Part shown: piece after piece, positions 46,368 through 56,317 of the stretch
Position numbering within the stretch: position 1 is the stretch's first letter
How the letters are laid out: each line of letters opens with the position of its first letter
DNA from: JALORV01 sp963712485
Lineage (GTDB): Bacteria > Pseudomonadota > Gammaproteobacteria > Burkholderiales > Burkholderiaceae_F
Reading direction: 5' to 3'
Assembly: GCA_963712485.1 (NCBI GenBank)
Contig: CAVQID010000013.1
Location: 62,001-126,000, forward strand
Length of the DNA: 64,000 nt
Position numbers and translations under genes: made by a program
Notes under the pieces: generated by a model
What the model saw: only the letters and a program-made list of their open reading frames with translations
Told to the model about the DNA's origin: nothing
Database searches by the model: none

Positions 46368-46613
46368 TGGCCTGGAGCCCATTTCCACGATGCCTTCCGT
46401 CACTGCACTTCGATACCCGCCGCCACTGCCGCCTGGCATGCATCGCCGGCGAGGCCGCGCCTGGCCTACGTGCTGCGCGTCTGCTTCGGGACCAACCGCC
46501 GGTACGCCGCAAAGGGGTCTACACGAGCGCACACGCGGGCACCGACACAGTGAGCCGTGTCACGCCGATTCTATGGCGTGCATCGTCGGGTTCGCCAAGG
46601 CCGCCTGCGAGAC

Positions 46614-47375
46614 TCAGAGCTCGGCGTAAATGTCCAGGCCGGCCGTCTCCACGAAGCCGAGCTGCGCATACAGGCGCGCGGCAACATCACTGTCCGGGTT
46701 CAGGTGCGCGAGCCTTGCTCCGTCGTCCAGCGCGCGTTCAAGCAGCCAGCATGTGAGCGCGCTGGCGATGCCGCACCGACGTGCGTGCTCCAACACTCCG
46801 ACACCGAAGATGCCGACAACCGGTCCGGCTCGATCGTCGGTGCGAATTGCCGTGGCAACACCGACGGTTTCGCCGTCGCGTCGCGCGAGCGCCACAATGA
46901 ATCCCGCGGCACCCAGGTGAGGCTCGACCCAGGGACGTATCTGTTCGATGGGATCACCGAAGGCCGCCGCATCGATGGCGGCGACAGTGTCGATCTCTTC
47001 CGGACGAGCCATGTCGATAGAAACGCTCGATGCGCGCGCCGTCCGGCTGATGAATCGTTCCGGCGACAGTGCCATGCAGCGCTTGCGGAACACGAGTCGA
47101 CCGTGAGGGAAATGCAGGCTCGCCGGCACACGCACACCCCACGGTACGCCACGACCGCCCGCGCGCTCCGCGTACCACGCGCGCACTTCGCGAACCGGAA
47201 AGCGCGCCGCATCCGTGACATCGCCATTGTTCCACTGCGCATGCGGCAGACCCGACGCCATCAGTCGCACCGCCGGAAGTTCGCACGCTCCGCCCCCCAG
47301 CGGCTCGCGCAGCCGACCTTCAGCCTGCCAGGCATCGCCGTGAGCTGCGTGTACGCGCATGTCGAGGGCGTCCAT
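46614..47375 (-). CDS. GNAT-family N-acetyltransferase with N-terminal extension
   Basis: A 253-residue protein whose C-terminal half is a GNAT domain (VGIFGVGVLEHARRCGIASALTCWLL, and AARLYAQLGFVE). The N-terminal half appears to be a second, degenerate acetyltransferase-like module. It lies 18 bases after a zinc-ribbon membrane protein gene. Substrate unknown; the start has no strong ribosome site. Confidence 0.8.
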   Translation of the reverse strand: MDALDMRVHAAHGDAWQAEGRLREPLGGGACELPAVRLMASGLPHAQWNNGDVTDAARFPVREVRAWYAERAGGRGVPWGVRVPASLHFPHGRLVFRKRCMALSPERFISRTARASSVSIDMARPEEIDTVAAIDAAAFGDPIEQIRPWVEPHLGAAGFIVALARRDGETVGVATAIRTDDRAGPVVGIFGVGVLEHARRCGIASALTCWLLERALDDGARLAHLNPDSDVAARLYAQLGFVETAGLDIYAEL

Positions 47376-47393
47376 CGATGAAAGGCGTCGAAA

Positions 47394-47675
47394 CTATTTC
47401 CGGATCAGTGGCACGAACCTGTGCGACAGAAACAACGTCACGCACACACCGACGACCAGCGCGACGGCCCCCAACGTCCTATCCGTCAGCCAGGTCGACG
47501 CCAGCAGGCCGGTCAGCAGCGGGACCAGCGCCAGGAAGCTGCTGCCCCAGGGCACGCCCACCTTTGCGCCGCAGGCGGCGCACCTCGCCGGCAGCGCCGG
47601 GCCGAGCGTGGCCCTGCGGAGCAGGGAGATGCCTGGCTTGTTGCAGTGGGGGCATGCATACATCTCGCGACTCAT
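47394..47675 (-). CDS. Zinc-ribbon two-helix membrane protein
   Basis: A 93-residue protein with an N-terminal zinc ribbon (YACPHCNKPG and ARCAACGAKV) followed by two membrane helices (about residues 46-62 and 68-86). Family unknown. Probably cotranscribed with the acetyltransferase gene. Confidence 0.65.
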   Translation of the reverse strand: MSREMYACPHCNKPGISLLRRATLGPALPARCAACGAKVGVPWGSSFLALVPLLTGLLASTWLTDRTLGAVALVVGVCVTLFLSHRFVPLIRK

Positions 47676-47793
47676 TGACCTCGTCAGCACCGCAGCTGCA
47701 CGTCGCCGTAACAGCGTCGAAGTACGCGCGTGGCATGACCGCGCAGTGTAAGTGCGGCCCGTGCCGATTTGGCCCCAGCGACTTCGCCGTGTC

Positions 47794-48426
47794 TCAGATG
47801 GCCTTGGCGGTGCCCCAGTAGTGATAAGACAGCGCACGAGGACCCGGCAGGTACATGGCCTGCAGGTCCGTCGACCGAAAGCCGGCTTCGCTCAGCAGCG
47901 CGGGGATATTGCGGTCCAGATGACAGCCCCCGGCCAGTTTCGACCAGAGCGGGGTGAGGCGATGCTGCCAGCGACGCACGGCGAGATCGGGCGCAAGGCC
48001 GTGCTCGCTGAAAAGCAGCTCCCCACCGCGTTTCAGAACCCGCCGCATCTCCCTCAGCGCCGCGACAGGTTCCGGGATGGTGCAGAGCGAATACGTGATG
48101 ACCACCGTATCAAAGCTCTCGGGGGCAAACGGCATCATCTCGGCAGAAAGTTCAACAAGCTCCACCCGCAGGCCGGCATGCCTGGCGCGCTGCCGCGCCA
48201 GGGGATGCATTTCTACGCCCGGGTCCAACCCGACAACGCAATCGATTTTGCCCAGGTCGTAGTGTTCGAGATTGTGGCCGGTGCCGATGCCGACTTCGAG
48301 CACGCGCCCCCGGGCGTGCGGAATGACTTTGCGACGCTGGCGTCGCACCGCTCGAAGGCCGCAGGCGAAGTCAACCAGGACCGGCAGAAGATGCCGCTCG
48401 TACCAACTGCGATGAAGCGGTGCGTT
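47794..48426 (-). CDS. Class I SAM-dependent methyltransferase (UbiE/COQ5-like)
   Basis: A 210-residue methyltransferase: motif I VLEVGIGTGHNLEHYD, VGLDPGVEMHPLA, and VVITYSLCTIPEP with LREMRRVLKRGGELLFSEHG. Substrate unknown. It is not an arsenite methyltransferase (no Cys triad). GTG at 48426 gives the family start NAPLHRSWYERH. Confidence 0.88.
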   Translation of the reverse strand, partial: NAPLHRSWYERHLLPVLVDFACGLRAVRRQRRKVIPHARGRVLEVGIGTGHNLEHYDLGKIDCVVGLDPGVEMHPLARQRARHAGLRVELVELSAEMMPFAPESFDTVVITYSLCTIPEPVAALREMRRVLKRGGELLFSEHGLAPDLAVRRWQHRLTPLWSKLAGGCHLDRNIPALLSEAGFRSTDLQAMYLPGPRALSYHYWGTAKAI

Positions 48427-48493
48427 CACGTGGAAGGCATCGCCGCCGGGCCATCGCAAGCGTCAGACCGCGTTGCGGCTAAAAGCACGGCGG

Positions 48494-49004
48494 CTACTTC
48501 AGCAGGCTGCGCAGCATCCAGGCGGTCTTCTCGTGGACCTGCAGGCGCTGCGTCAGCAGGTCGGCAGTCGACTCGTCGCTCGCCTTGTCGACGGCCGGGA
48601 AGACCTTGCGCGCCGTGCGTGCGACGGCCTCGTGGCCGGTCACCAGCAGGCGCACCATTTCCAGCGCCTCCGGCACGCCCGGCGTCTCGTCGATCGACGT
48701 CAGGCGCGCGAACTCGCTGTAGGTGCCCGGCGCCGGGTAGCCGAGCGAACGGATGCGCTCGGCGATCGGCGTCGAGCGCGGTCCACAGCTCGGTGTACTG
48801 GTCCATGAACATCAGGTGCAGCGTGTTGAACATCGGGCCTTCGACGTTCCAGTGGAAGTTGTGCGTCTTCAGGTACAGCGAGTAGGTGTCGGCCAGCACG
48901 CGCGACAGGCCGTCGGCGATCTTCGCGCGGTCCTTGTCGGCGATGCCGATGTCGATCGTCGGTGCGCCGTTCATGCCCGCCGCAACCCTGCTTTTCTTCG
49001 CCAT
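48494..49004 (-). pseudogene. dps: Dps, DNA-protecting ferritin-like protein, one frameshift
   Basis: Dps binds DNA and oxidises Fe(II) with peroxide. The N-terminal half (NFHWNVEGPMFNTLHLMF with ferroxidase His and acidic ligands, then DQYTELWTALDA) and the C-terminal half (IAERIRSLGYPAPGTYSEFA and on to VHEKTAWMLRSLLK) are in different frames; one extra G near 48768-48770 explains it. Corrected, it gives a normal length near 165. The next gene is oxyR, its known regulator in other bacteria. ATG with GGAGAG just upstream. Confidence 0.85.
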
Positions 49005-49094
49005 TGCGCTCTCCATTGAATTACCGATGACCATCCTAGCGGGTCACCGGCGGCTGGCCAATCGGGAAATGCTAAGCAGGGCGATAGCCTCGAC

Positions 49095-50042
49095 TTACCA
49101 GGTCTCGATCGGAGCGTCGGGCAGCTTGGTCACGCCATGCAGCGGACACTTCAGGATCGCCTGTCGCAGCGCCTCGATCGCGGGTGCGCGCGTGAACGAC
49201 TTGCGCCACGCCAGCACGACGCGGCGGTCGGGTGCCGGCGCCTTGAACGGGATGTACTCGAGCAGCGAGTCGCGCGGCGGCTTCTCGGGCACCGAACTGC
49301 TGGGCAGGACGGTGACGCCGAGGCCGGAGCCGACCATGTGGCGGATCGTGTCGAGTGACGAGCCTTCGAAGGTCTTCTGGATGCCTTCGGCCGATGACGA
49401 AAATCGCGACAGTTCCGGACACACCTCGAGCACCTGGTCGCGGAAGCAGTGGCCGGTGCCGAGCAGCAGCATCGTTTCCTTCTTCAGGTCCTCGCTCGGG
49501 ATGCTCTTGCGCTTCGCCCACGGGTGATGGCGCGGCATCGCGATGATGAACGGCTCGTCGTACACGGGCTGCAGCAGCAGGCCGATCTCCGGCAGCGGCA
49601 GCGCCATGATCGCGACGTCGATCTCGCCGTTCTTCAGCAGCTCCATCAGCTTGACCGTGAAGTTCTCGGTCAGCAGCAGCGGCATCTCCGGCGCGTCCTT
49701 CAGCAGCTGCCGCACCAGTCCCGGCAGCAGATACGGGCCGATCGTGTAGATCACGCCGAGCCGCAGCGGCCCGGCCAGCGGGTCCTTGCCCTGGCGCGCG
49801 ATCTCCTTGATGCGCGCGGCTTCGTCGAGCACCCGCTGCGCCTGGCCGACGATGCGCTCGCCGGCCGGCGTCGTCGTCACCTCGCTGGTGCGCCGCTCGA
49901 AGATCTGCGTGCCGAGTTCGTCCTCGAGCTTCTTGATCGCGACCGACAGCGTCGGCTGGCTGACGAAGCAGGCCTCGGCCGCGCGGCCAAAGTGGCGCTC
50001 GCGCGCGACCGCAACGATGTACTTGAGTTCAGTCAGGGTCAT
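49095..50042 (-). CDS. oxyR: Hydrogen-peroxide-sensing LysR-type regulator OxyR
   Basis: A 315-residue LysR regulator with N-terminal HTH (LKYIVAVARERHFGRAAEACFVSQPTLS) and the peroxidatic pair Cys199 and Cys208 in GHCFRDQVLEVC exactly as in OxyR. It activates peroxide-defence genes. It follows recG with a 9-base gap, the normal Burkholderiales order, and precedes dps on the same strand. Confidence 0.97.
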   Translation of the reverse strand: MTLTELKYIVAVARERHFGRAAEACFVSQPTLSVAIKKLEDELGTQIFERRTSEVTTTPAGERIVGQAQRVLDEAARIKEIARQGKDPLAGPLRLGVIYTIGPYLLPGLVRQLLKDAPEMPLLLTENFTVKLMELLKNGEIDVAIMALPLPEIGLLLQPVYDEPFIIAMPRHHPWAKRKSIPSEDLKKETMLLLGTGHCFRDQVLEVCPELSRFSSSAEGIQKTFEGSSLDTIRHMVGSGLGVTVLPSSSVPEKPPRDSLLEYIPFKAPAPDRRVVLAWRKSFTRAPAIEALRQAILKCPLHGVTKLPDAPIETW

Positions 50043-50051
50043 GCGTGCGTG

Positions 50052-52057
50052 TCATGCCGCCAGAAAGTCGTCTCGTCCCTCGTACCAGCGCCGCACGTGC
50101 TCGCGCGCCGTCGCCTCGTCGCGCTCGAGCAGCACCTCGGCGGCGTCGCGCGCCTGCTCGACCAGCGCCGCGTCGCGCTCGAGATCGGCGAGCCGCAGCA
50201 GCGGCACGCCGGACTGCCGCGCGCCCGAGAAACTCGCCCGGGCCCCGCATCATAAGGTCGCGCCGCGCGACCTCGAAGCCGTCGCTGGTCTCGTAGACCA
50301 TCTTCAGCCGCTCGCGCGCGGTGTCCGACAGCGGCTCTTCGTAGAGCAGGATGCAGTAGCTTTGCGTCCGCGCCGCGGCCGACGCGTCCGCGCAGCTGGT
50401 GCAGCTGCGCGAGGCCGAAGCGCTCGGCGTGCTCGATCACCATCAGCGTCGCGTTCGGCACGTCGACGCCGACTTCGATCACCGTGGTTGCCACCAGCAC
50501 GTCGATCGATCGCGCGGCGAACTGCTGCATCATCGCCGTCTTCTCCGCCGATGGCAGCTGCCCGTGCAGCAGGCCGACGCGCAGCTCCGGCAGCATTGCG
50601 GCAATGCGCGCATGCGTGTCGATGGCCGCCGCCGCCTCGACGGCGTCGCTCGCCTCGATCAGCGGGCAGACCCAGTAGCACTGGCGCCCCGCCGCCACAT
50701 CGGCGCGGATGCGTGCGATCACCTCGTCGCGGCGGCGTGTCGACACGAGCTTGGTGACCACCGGCTGCCGTCCCGGCGGCAGTTCGTCGATGACCGAGAC
50801 GTCGAGATCGGCGAGGTAGCTCATCGCCAGCGTGCGCGGAATCGGCGTGGCCGAGAGCATCAGCATGTGCGGTGCGAGCATCGTGCATCGCCGCGCAGCG
50901 CCAGCCGCTGCGCCACGCCGAAGCGATGCTGTTCGTCGACGATCGCGAGCGCCAGCTTGCCGAAACTGACCGCGTCCTGGATCAGCGCGTGCGTGCCGAT
51001 GACCAACTGCGCTGCGCCGCTGGCGATTGCCTCGTGGGCCCTGCGCTTGGCCGCGGCGCCGAGCCGGCCGGCCAGCCACACCGTGTCGACGCCGAGCGGC
51101 TCCAGCCACTGCGCGATGCGGCCGAAATGCTGCTCGGCCAGCAGTTCGGTCGGCGCCATCAGCGCCGCCTGCCAGCCGCACTCGATCGCGCGCGCGGCCG
51201 CCAGCGCGGCGACCACGGTCTTGCCGCTGCCGACATCGCCCTGCACCAGCCGTTGCATCGGATGGTCGCGCGCCAGATCGGCCTCGATCTCACGCCAGAC
51301 GCGCCGCTGCGCCGCGGTCAGTTCAAACGGCAACGCGGCGAGCAAACGCTGCGACAGCGTGTCGGCGCGCAGGGTCGCGGCGCGGCGTCGCTGCCGTGCC
51401 GCGCGCGCCAGGCGCAACGCAATCTGCTGGGCGACCAGCTCGTCGAACTTCAGCCGCTGCCACGCCGGATCGGAGCGGTCCGCGAGCGCCGCGGCGTCGG
51501 CGTCCGGCGGCGGATGGTGCAGGCGGTCCAACGCGGCTCGCAATGCCGGCAGCTGCCAGCGCTGGCGCAGCGCCTCATGCAGCACGTCACGCAGATCGAC
51601 CGACTGCAGCGCGCGCGCGATGCGCTTGCGCAGCCAGGCCTGCGGCACGCCGGCGGTCGTCGGATAGATGGGTGTCAATGCGACCGGGCAGCACCTCTCC
51701 CGCGTGGACCGTGCGCACGCGCGGATGCACCATCTCCATGCCGGCCAGGCCGCCGCGTGCTGCGCCGAACGCGCGGATGCGCTGTCCGACCGCGAGCTGC
51801 TTCAGCTGCGACGGATAGAAGTGCAGGAAGCGCAGCACCAGCGTGCCGCCGCGGTCGTCCTGCACGGTGACACGCAGCTGCCGCCGGCCGCGGAACACGA
51901 CGTCGGCCGCGGTGACTGTCGCCTCGATCTGCGCCTCGATACCTTCGCGCAGCTCATCGATCGGCACGACGACGGTTTCGTCCTCGTAGCGCAACGGCAG
52001 ATGCAGGACGAAGTCCCAGTCGCTGCGCAAGCCGATGGCCGCAAGCCGCGCCGCCAT
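50052..52057 (-). pseudogene. recG: RecG helicase, four frameshifts
   Basis: ATP-dependent branch-migration helicase. All domains can be read in pieces: wedge (WDFVLHLPLRYEDET, VQDDRGGTLVLRFLHFYPSQ), Walker A VQGDVGSGKTVVA, APTELLAEQH, box II DEQHRFG, SATPIPRTLA, RGRVGRG and GFEVARRDLMMRGPGEFLG. Frames break near 51680, 50880, 50375 and 50225. Corrected length is about 668 residues. Repeated single-base indels without any stop-rich decay suggest sequence error in this stretch, or recent loss. Confidence 0.85.
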
Positions 52058-52125
52058 GTCGCGGCCGCTGCCGCGACCCGCGGCCGCCGGAGCGTGACTG
52101 GCGCGAGGCAAGCTGCGAACCGGGC

Positions 52126-52506
52126 TTAGAGGACGAGGATCGCCTCGACTTCGAACAGTGCGCCCTTGGGAAGGCTGGCCACGCCGACAGTCGACCGCGC
52201 CGGATACGGCTTCGGCACGAGTTCGCTCATGATCTGGTTCACTGTTGCGAACTTCGAAAGGTCCGTCAGGAACAGCGAGAACTTGACCGCGTGGGCGAGC
52301 GAGCCGCCGGCCGCACGCGCAACCGCGTCGAGGTTCGCGAACGCCTGGCGTACCTGCGCCTCGAAGTCGCCGCCGACCAGTTCGCCCGACTTCGGATCGA
52401 GACCGATCTGGCCCGAGGTAAAGACCACGAGCCCGGTTTTCACGGCTTGCGAATACGGACCGATGGCGGCCGGTGCCGCAGGCGTCGAAACGATCTCCTT
52501 GTTCAT
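52126..52506 (-). CDS. ridA: RidA/YjgF family enamine/imine deaminase
   Basis: A 126-residue Rid protein that hydrolyses reactive enamine/imine intermediates such as those from threonine dehydratase. Visible: IGPYSQAVKTGLVVFTSGQIGLDP, the conserved Arg in YPARSTVGVASLPKGALFEVEAI. Lies upstream of recG on the same strand. Confidence 0.94.
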   Translation of the reverse strand: MNKEIVSTPAAPAAIGPYSQAVKTGLVVFTSGQIGLDPKSGELVGGDFEAQVRQAFANLDAVARAAGGSLAHAVKFSLFLTDLSKFATVNQIMSELVPKPYPARSTVGVASLPKGALFEVEAILVL

Positions 52507-52576
52507 GGCAGCCCTTCGGCGCGAGTCGACGAAGGATGCAGTCTAGCGGCCGCTGCCGGGCCGCCCGCACGCGGGC

Positions 52577-54415
52577 CTACGAGAGGCGCTGTCGCGCGAA
52601 CTGCTGGAACTGCTCCGCCGGCAGCGCCCGGCTCAGGTGAAATCCCTGCGCTTCGTTACAGCCGCAATGCCTGACGAATTGCAACTGCTGTTCGGTTTCA
52701 ACGCCTTCGGCGACTACGTGCAGGCCCAGGCCCGTCGCGAGGCCGGCCAACGCGGCAACGATGCGCGCGTCGGCCTCGTCGTCCGGCGCCGCGCGCACGA
52801 ACTGCCCGTCGATCTTCAGCGAGTTGAGCGGGAAGCGGCGCAGGTTCGACAGGCTCGAATAGCCGGTGCCGAAGTTGTCGAGGGCGATGCGCACACCCAT
52901 CGTCTGCAGCCCCACCAGCACCTGCTCGGCCTTGTCCAGGTCGCGCATCAGCGCGGCTTCGGTGATCTCGACTTCCAGCCGCTCGGCGTCGAGTCCGCTG
53001 TCGATCAGCGCCTGGCTCACGATCGGCAACAGCGAGCGACCGCGGAACTCGCGCGGCGACAGATTGACGCTGACCACCAGTTCGCCGAGGCCGGCCGCAG
53101 TCCATGACCTGGCGGCCTGGCAGGCGGCGTGCAGCACGATCTCGCCGATCGGCTGCATCAGTCCGCTGTCTTCAGCGACGGTGATGAAGCTCGACGGCTC
53201 GAGGATGCCCTGTTCGGGATGCCGCCAGCGCAGCAGCGCTTCGGCGGCAACCACGCGGCCGGTCGCCAGGCTGATGCGCGGCTGGAAGTGCACCTCGAAC
53301 TCGCGCTTGTCGATCGCGCGCCGCAGGCCGGCTTCGAGCTGCAGTCGCTGCAGCAGGTCCGCATTCATGCGCGGCTCGAAGAGCTGCACGTTCGCGCGGC
53401 CGCGCGACTTCGCGTAGGACAGCGCCGCATCGGCATTGCGCAACAGCATCTCCGGTCCGGCTCCGTCGACCGGGAAGCCGGCGACCCCGATGCTGACGGT
53501 CGCCGTGACCTGCTCGGCGTCGACCTCGTAGGGTTCGGACAGCAACTCACCCAGTTTCGTGGCGACGCGTTCGGCGTCGTCCGGATGGCGCAGGCGGCCG
53601 AGTACGACGGCGAACTCGTCGGAGCCGACGCGCGCGACCAGGTCGGACGTGCGCACCGTCTCGACGAGGCGGTTCGCGACCTGCTGCAGCAACGCATCGC
53701 CGACACGGTGACCCAGCGCATCGTTGAGCTTGGTGAAATCGTCAATGTCGATGACCAGCACCGCCAGGCGGTCGCCGCCCACCTGGTGGTTGCGCACCGC
53801 CTCATCGAGCCGGGATTCGAGCAGACGTCGGTTTGGCAGTGCCGTCGTCGCGTCATAGAGCGACACGCGCCGCGCGCGTTCCTCGACCTCGCTGCGCTCG
53901 TACATTTCCGCGACCAGACGCTCGTTCGACCATGCGAGCTCGTCGTGCGCCGCACGCACGCGCTGCTCGAGTTCCTCGCGCACCCGCGACAGCGCCACTT
54001 CGGTCGCCTTGTGCGCCGTCACGTCCTCGATCATCCAGACGGTTTCGCCGCCGGGCCCACCGGGCGTGATGCTCTTGACCAGCAGCCTCGCCCAGAATGT
54101 CGTGCCGTCGGCACGGCGGGTACGCCACTCCACCGCGGGCGAGCCGCCTGCATTCAGGGCGTCACCGATACGGTTGGCAAAGCCCTGGAATTCCTCTTCC
54201 GACGAGAAGAACACCGCCGCCGATTGGCCAAGCAGTCGCTCGGGCTCCCAGCCGAACAGGCGCGCCGCGCTCGAATTGCACTGCATGACTTCACCGTCGC
54301 ACACAGTGACGATGCCGACCGAATCGTTGGCAAGCAGCGCGCGATATTCCTGGAGCCGGCGCTGCACGTCGCGGCTGTTCAGCGCAGTGAGAAGGTCTTC
54401 GGCGGTCTGGCTCAT
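52577..54415 (-). CDS. PAS-GGDEF-EAL cyclic-di-GMP signalling protein
   Basis: A 612-residue cytoplasmic protein: PAS sensor near residues 20-140 (IVTVCDGEVMQCNSSAARLFGW), short coiled coil, GGDEF domain near 180-340, EAL domain near 350-605. The GGDEF signature reads GSDEF, and in EAL the usual DDFGTGYSSL reads DNFGTGYSSL; EAL itself (AEALLRWRHP), EVEITE, LKID and EGVE remain. One or both activities may be reduced. No signal peptide or membrane helix. Confidence 0.93.
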   Translation of the reverse strand: MSQTAEDLLTALNSRDVQRRLQEYRALLANDSVGIVTVCDGEVMQCNSSAARLFGWEPERLLGQSAAVFFSSEEEFQGFANRIGDALNAGGSPAVEWRTRRADGTTFWARLLVKSITPGGPGGETVWMIEDVTAHKATEVALSRVREELEQRVRAAHDELAWSNERLVAEMYERSEVEERARRVSLYDATTALPNRRLLESRLDEAVRNHQVGGDRLAVLVIDIDDFTKLNDALGHRVGDALLQQVANRLVETVRTSDLVARVGSDEFAVVLGRLRHPDDAERVATKLGELLSEPYEVDAEQVTATVSIGVAGFPVDGAGPEMLLRNADAALSYAKSRGRANVQLFEPRMNADLLQRLQLEAGLRRAIDKREFEVHFQPRISLATGRVVAAEALLRWRHPEQGILEPSSFITVAEDSGLMQPIGEIVLHAACQAARSWTAAGLGELVVSVNLSPREFRGRSLLPIVSQALIDSGLDAERLEVEITEAALMRDLDKAEQVLVGLQTMGVRIALDNFGTGYSSLSNLRRFPLNSLKIDGQFVRAAPDDEADARIVAALAGLATGLGLHVVAEGVETEQQLQFVRHCGCNEAQGFHLSRALPAEQFQQFARQRLS

Positions 54416-54692
54416 GCAATCCCCAATCGCATTGTCGTGTCCGGGCCGCACAACCCCCACCGTGCAGCCTGGCCAGTGTCGCGCGCGAGGCCGTGGGCGA
54501 AGGGCGGATTACGGCCGGACCAGCCCCCCTATTCCAGCTGCCTGCAGAGGGGGCCGAACCTGATCCACCGTCGGGGGAAGAATCGGTCCGGCTTGCGCTT
54601 GCCAGCCGCGGCGTTCAAGATGCCGCAATGCACGCCTGCCGGAAGGGCTCGATTGGCCGTCTGATCGTGCTTGGCGCCGACCTCTTTCCGCA

Positions 54693-55325
54693 ATGACAAC
54701 GACGCACCGCAAAATCCGCAAGACCCCGAAAAAGCCACCGGTCGAGCCGGCCGCGGCGCGACCGTCCTCCGGTCAGCCCGTCATGAAGCTCGCACGCCAG
54801 GTCCGATCCTGGGCCGATACCGCCTGGGGGCTTGCCGGCAGCGCCGCTGACATGTCACTGGCGATTGCGAAGTCGTCGGTCGGCCCCAAACGGCGGGCAA
54901 CGATCGAGAGGGCGGGCGCGCTGCTGAAATCGATGCGTGAGACCGCCGGATTGACCGCGCAGGAACTGGGACAAGCAATCAACCTGCGCGACGCGACGCT
55001 GCTCGAAAAGGCGGAAAGCGGCCGCGTCGTGTTGCCGTTCGAGATCATCCTGCGGCTCGCCGCGGTGCTGGGGCGGCGCGATCCGGTCGCGTTCGTAATG
55101 AAGCTCACGCGCTCGTACAACCCGGAACTGTGGAAGTCGCTGGAGGATCTCGGCGTCGGTCGGCTGGTGGCGCATGCCGGCCGGGAACGCGAGTTCGTCA
55201 ACATCTACCGCTCGAGCGACGAGGCGCGCCGGCTGACGGATGCGCAGTTCGCTCGCGTGCTCGCGTTCGTTGCGGCGGCCTTTGCGCTCGCGCTGACGCT
55301 GGTACGCGATGAACGCGGCAAGTAG
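54693..55325 (+). CDS. XRE-type helix-turn-helix protein with membrane tail
   Basis: A 210-residue protein: basic, Pro-rich N-terminus, a helix-turn-helix of XRE type near residues 85-130 (LLKSMRETAGLTAQELGQAINLRDATLLEKAESGR), and a hydrophobic C-terminal helix (VLAFVAAAFALALTLV). Precedes the phasin gene on the same strand; possible regulator. Only moderate family similarity. The 277 bases upstream hold a C6/G5 hairpin (54533-54554) and no gene. Confidence 0.72.
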   Translation: MTTTHRKIRKTPKKPPVEPAAARPSSGQPVMKLARQVRSWADTAWGLAGSAADMSLAIAKSSVGPKRRATIERAGALLKSMRETAGLTAQELGQAINLRDATLLEKAESGRVVLPFEIILRLAAVLGRRDPVAFVMKLTRSYNPELWKSLEDLGVGRLVAHAGREREFVNIYRSSDEARRLTDAQFARVLAFVAAAFALALTLVRDERGK

Positions 55326-55328
55326 CCC

Positions 55329-55352
55329 GTCCTGCAACTGCAGGACGCATTT
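55329..55352 (+). terminator. Hairpin between HTH and phasin genes
   Basis: GTCCTGCA (55329-55336) pairs perfectly with TGCAGGAC (55339-55346), then GCATTTCT follows. Starts 3 bases after the stop. Short T-run; weak terminator or mRNA end. Confidence 0.45.
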
Positions 55353-55374
55353 CTGGACTTAACGGAGGAGACCC

Positions 55375-55911
55375 ATGGCAACGAAAGCTCGCAAGACGGC
55401 TGGCAAGTCCCGCGCACGCAAGACCACGGCAGCGAAGCGCACCACCCGTGCGGCGGCGAAACCCGCTGCCGCGCGAGCGGCCACGCCACAGGGCATGTTC
55501 GACATGTCTTCGATGCCCGGCATCGGCCAGACGCTGGAACGGCTCAATTTGTCAGGGGTCGCGAGCACCATCGCCGAAGGCCGCCGCAAGGACCTGGCTG
55601 CGCTGGTCGCGGCGAACAAGAAGTCGTATGAAGGCCTGCAGGCCGTCGTCGCGCGCCAGACCGCGATGCTGAAGAACGCCGTCACCGAATGGCAGGCGAT
55701 CGCGCAGGGCATGGCGCCGGGACGCGGGGGTCAGGGATTCGGCCGCATCGACGAAGTCGCGAAGCAGACTTTCACGATGGCACTCGAGAACATCCGCGAA
55801 CTCGGTGAACTGGCCGCTCGCTCGCAGGCCGAGGCCTTCGAGATCGTTCGCCGACGCATCATGGAGAACGTCGAAGAGGTGAACGCGCTGATCGGGCGCG
55901 GCGGTCGCTGA
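55375..55911 (+). CDS. Phasin-family protein with Lys/Arg/Ala-rich N-terminus
   Basis: A 178-residue protein. Residues about 1-38 are rich in Lys, Arg, Ala and Thr, like histone-H1 type tails of PhaF; the rest is a phasin-like helical domain (AALVAANKKSYEGLQAVVARQTAMLKNAV, LGELAARSQAEAFEIVRRR). Phasins coat polyhydroxyalkanoate granules, and the basic tail could bind DNA and tether granules to the nucleoid. GGAGGAGAC lies before ATG. Confidence 0.85.
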   Translation: MATKARKTAGKSRARKTTAAKRTTRAAAKPAAARAATPQGMFDMSSMPGIGQTLERLNLSGVASTIAEGRRKDLAALVAANKKSYEGLQAVVARQTAMLKNAVTEWQAIAQGMAPGRGGQGFGRIDEVAKQTFTMALENIRELGELAARSQAEAFEIVRRRIMENVEEVNALIGRGGR

Positions 55912-55968
55912 TCGCCTGGCAGCGGGGCGGCGCGCCGCCCTGCCGCGGTTCTGTGCTGGCCGCGGTCC

Positions 55969-56313
55969 CTACTTCGGCAGCGCCTTGACCTCGATCTGGA
56001 TCGCGGCGTAGTACGCCGCCAGATCGCGGATGTCATCGTCGCTCAACGTCTTGGCCGCAACCGACATCACTTCGTTGCGTCGCGCCCCGGACCGATAGGC
56101 GCGCAGCTCGCGTTCCAGGTAACCCGCGGGCTGGGCCGCGAGGCTGGGCGCGTCCGGCAACTTGGCGATGCCGTCGATGCCATGGCAGGCCTGACATGCA
56201 ACCGCCTTGCGACGACCCGCGGCCACATCCTGTGCAGCCGCGTCTGCCGGGATAGTGAGCACTGAAAGAACCGCCGCCGCAGTGCATGCGGCGGCGATGA
56301 AGCGAAGACTCAT
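55969..56313 (-). CDS. Class I cytochrome c
   Basis: A 114-residue periplasmic c-type cytochrome: signal peptide (cleavage near ADAAAQ), haem site CQACHG, and MSVAAKTLSDDDIRDLAAYYAA with the likely axial Met. One module, half of a cytochrome c4. Lies 4 bases after the dehydrogenase gene and is the likely electron acceptor for it. Confidence 0.9.
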   Translation of the reverse strand: MSLRFIAAACTAAAVLSVLTIPADAAAQDVAAGRRKAVACQACHGIDGIAKLPDAPSLAAQPAGYLERELRAYRSGARRNEVMSVAAKTLSDDDIRDLAAYYAAIQIEVKALPK

Positions 56314-56317
56314 CCGC

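Noticed and set aside
47794..48426. Methyltransferase as arsenite methyltransferase
   Set aside because: It lacks the conserved Cys residues of ArsM and looks like the general UbiE group.
54493..54696. Small plus-strand ORF before the HTH gene
   Set aside because: No ribosome site, no family, and it runs into the start of the HTH gene in another frame.
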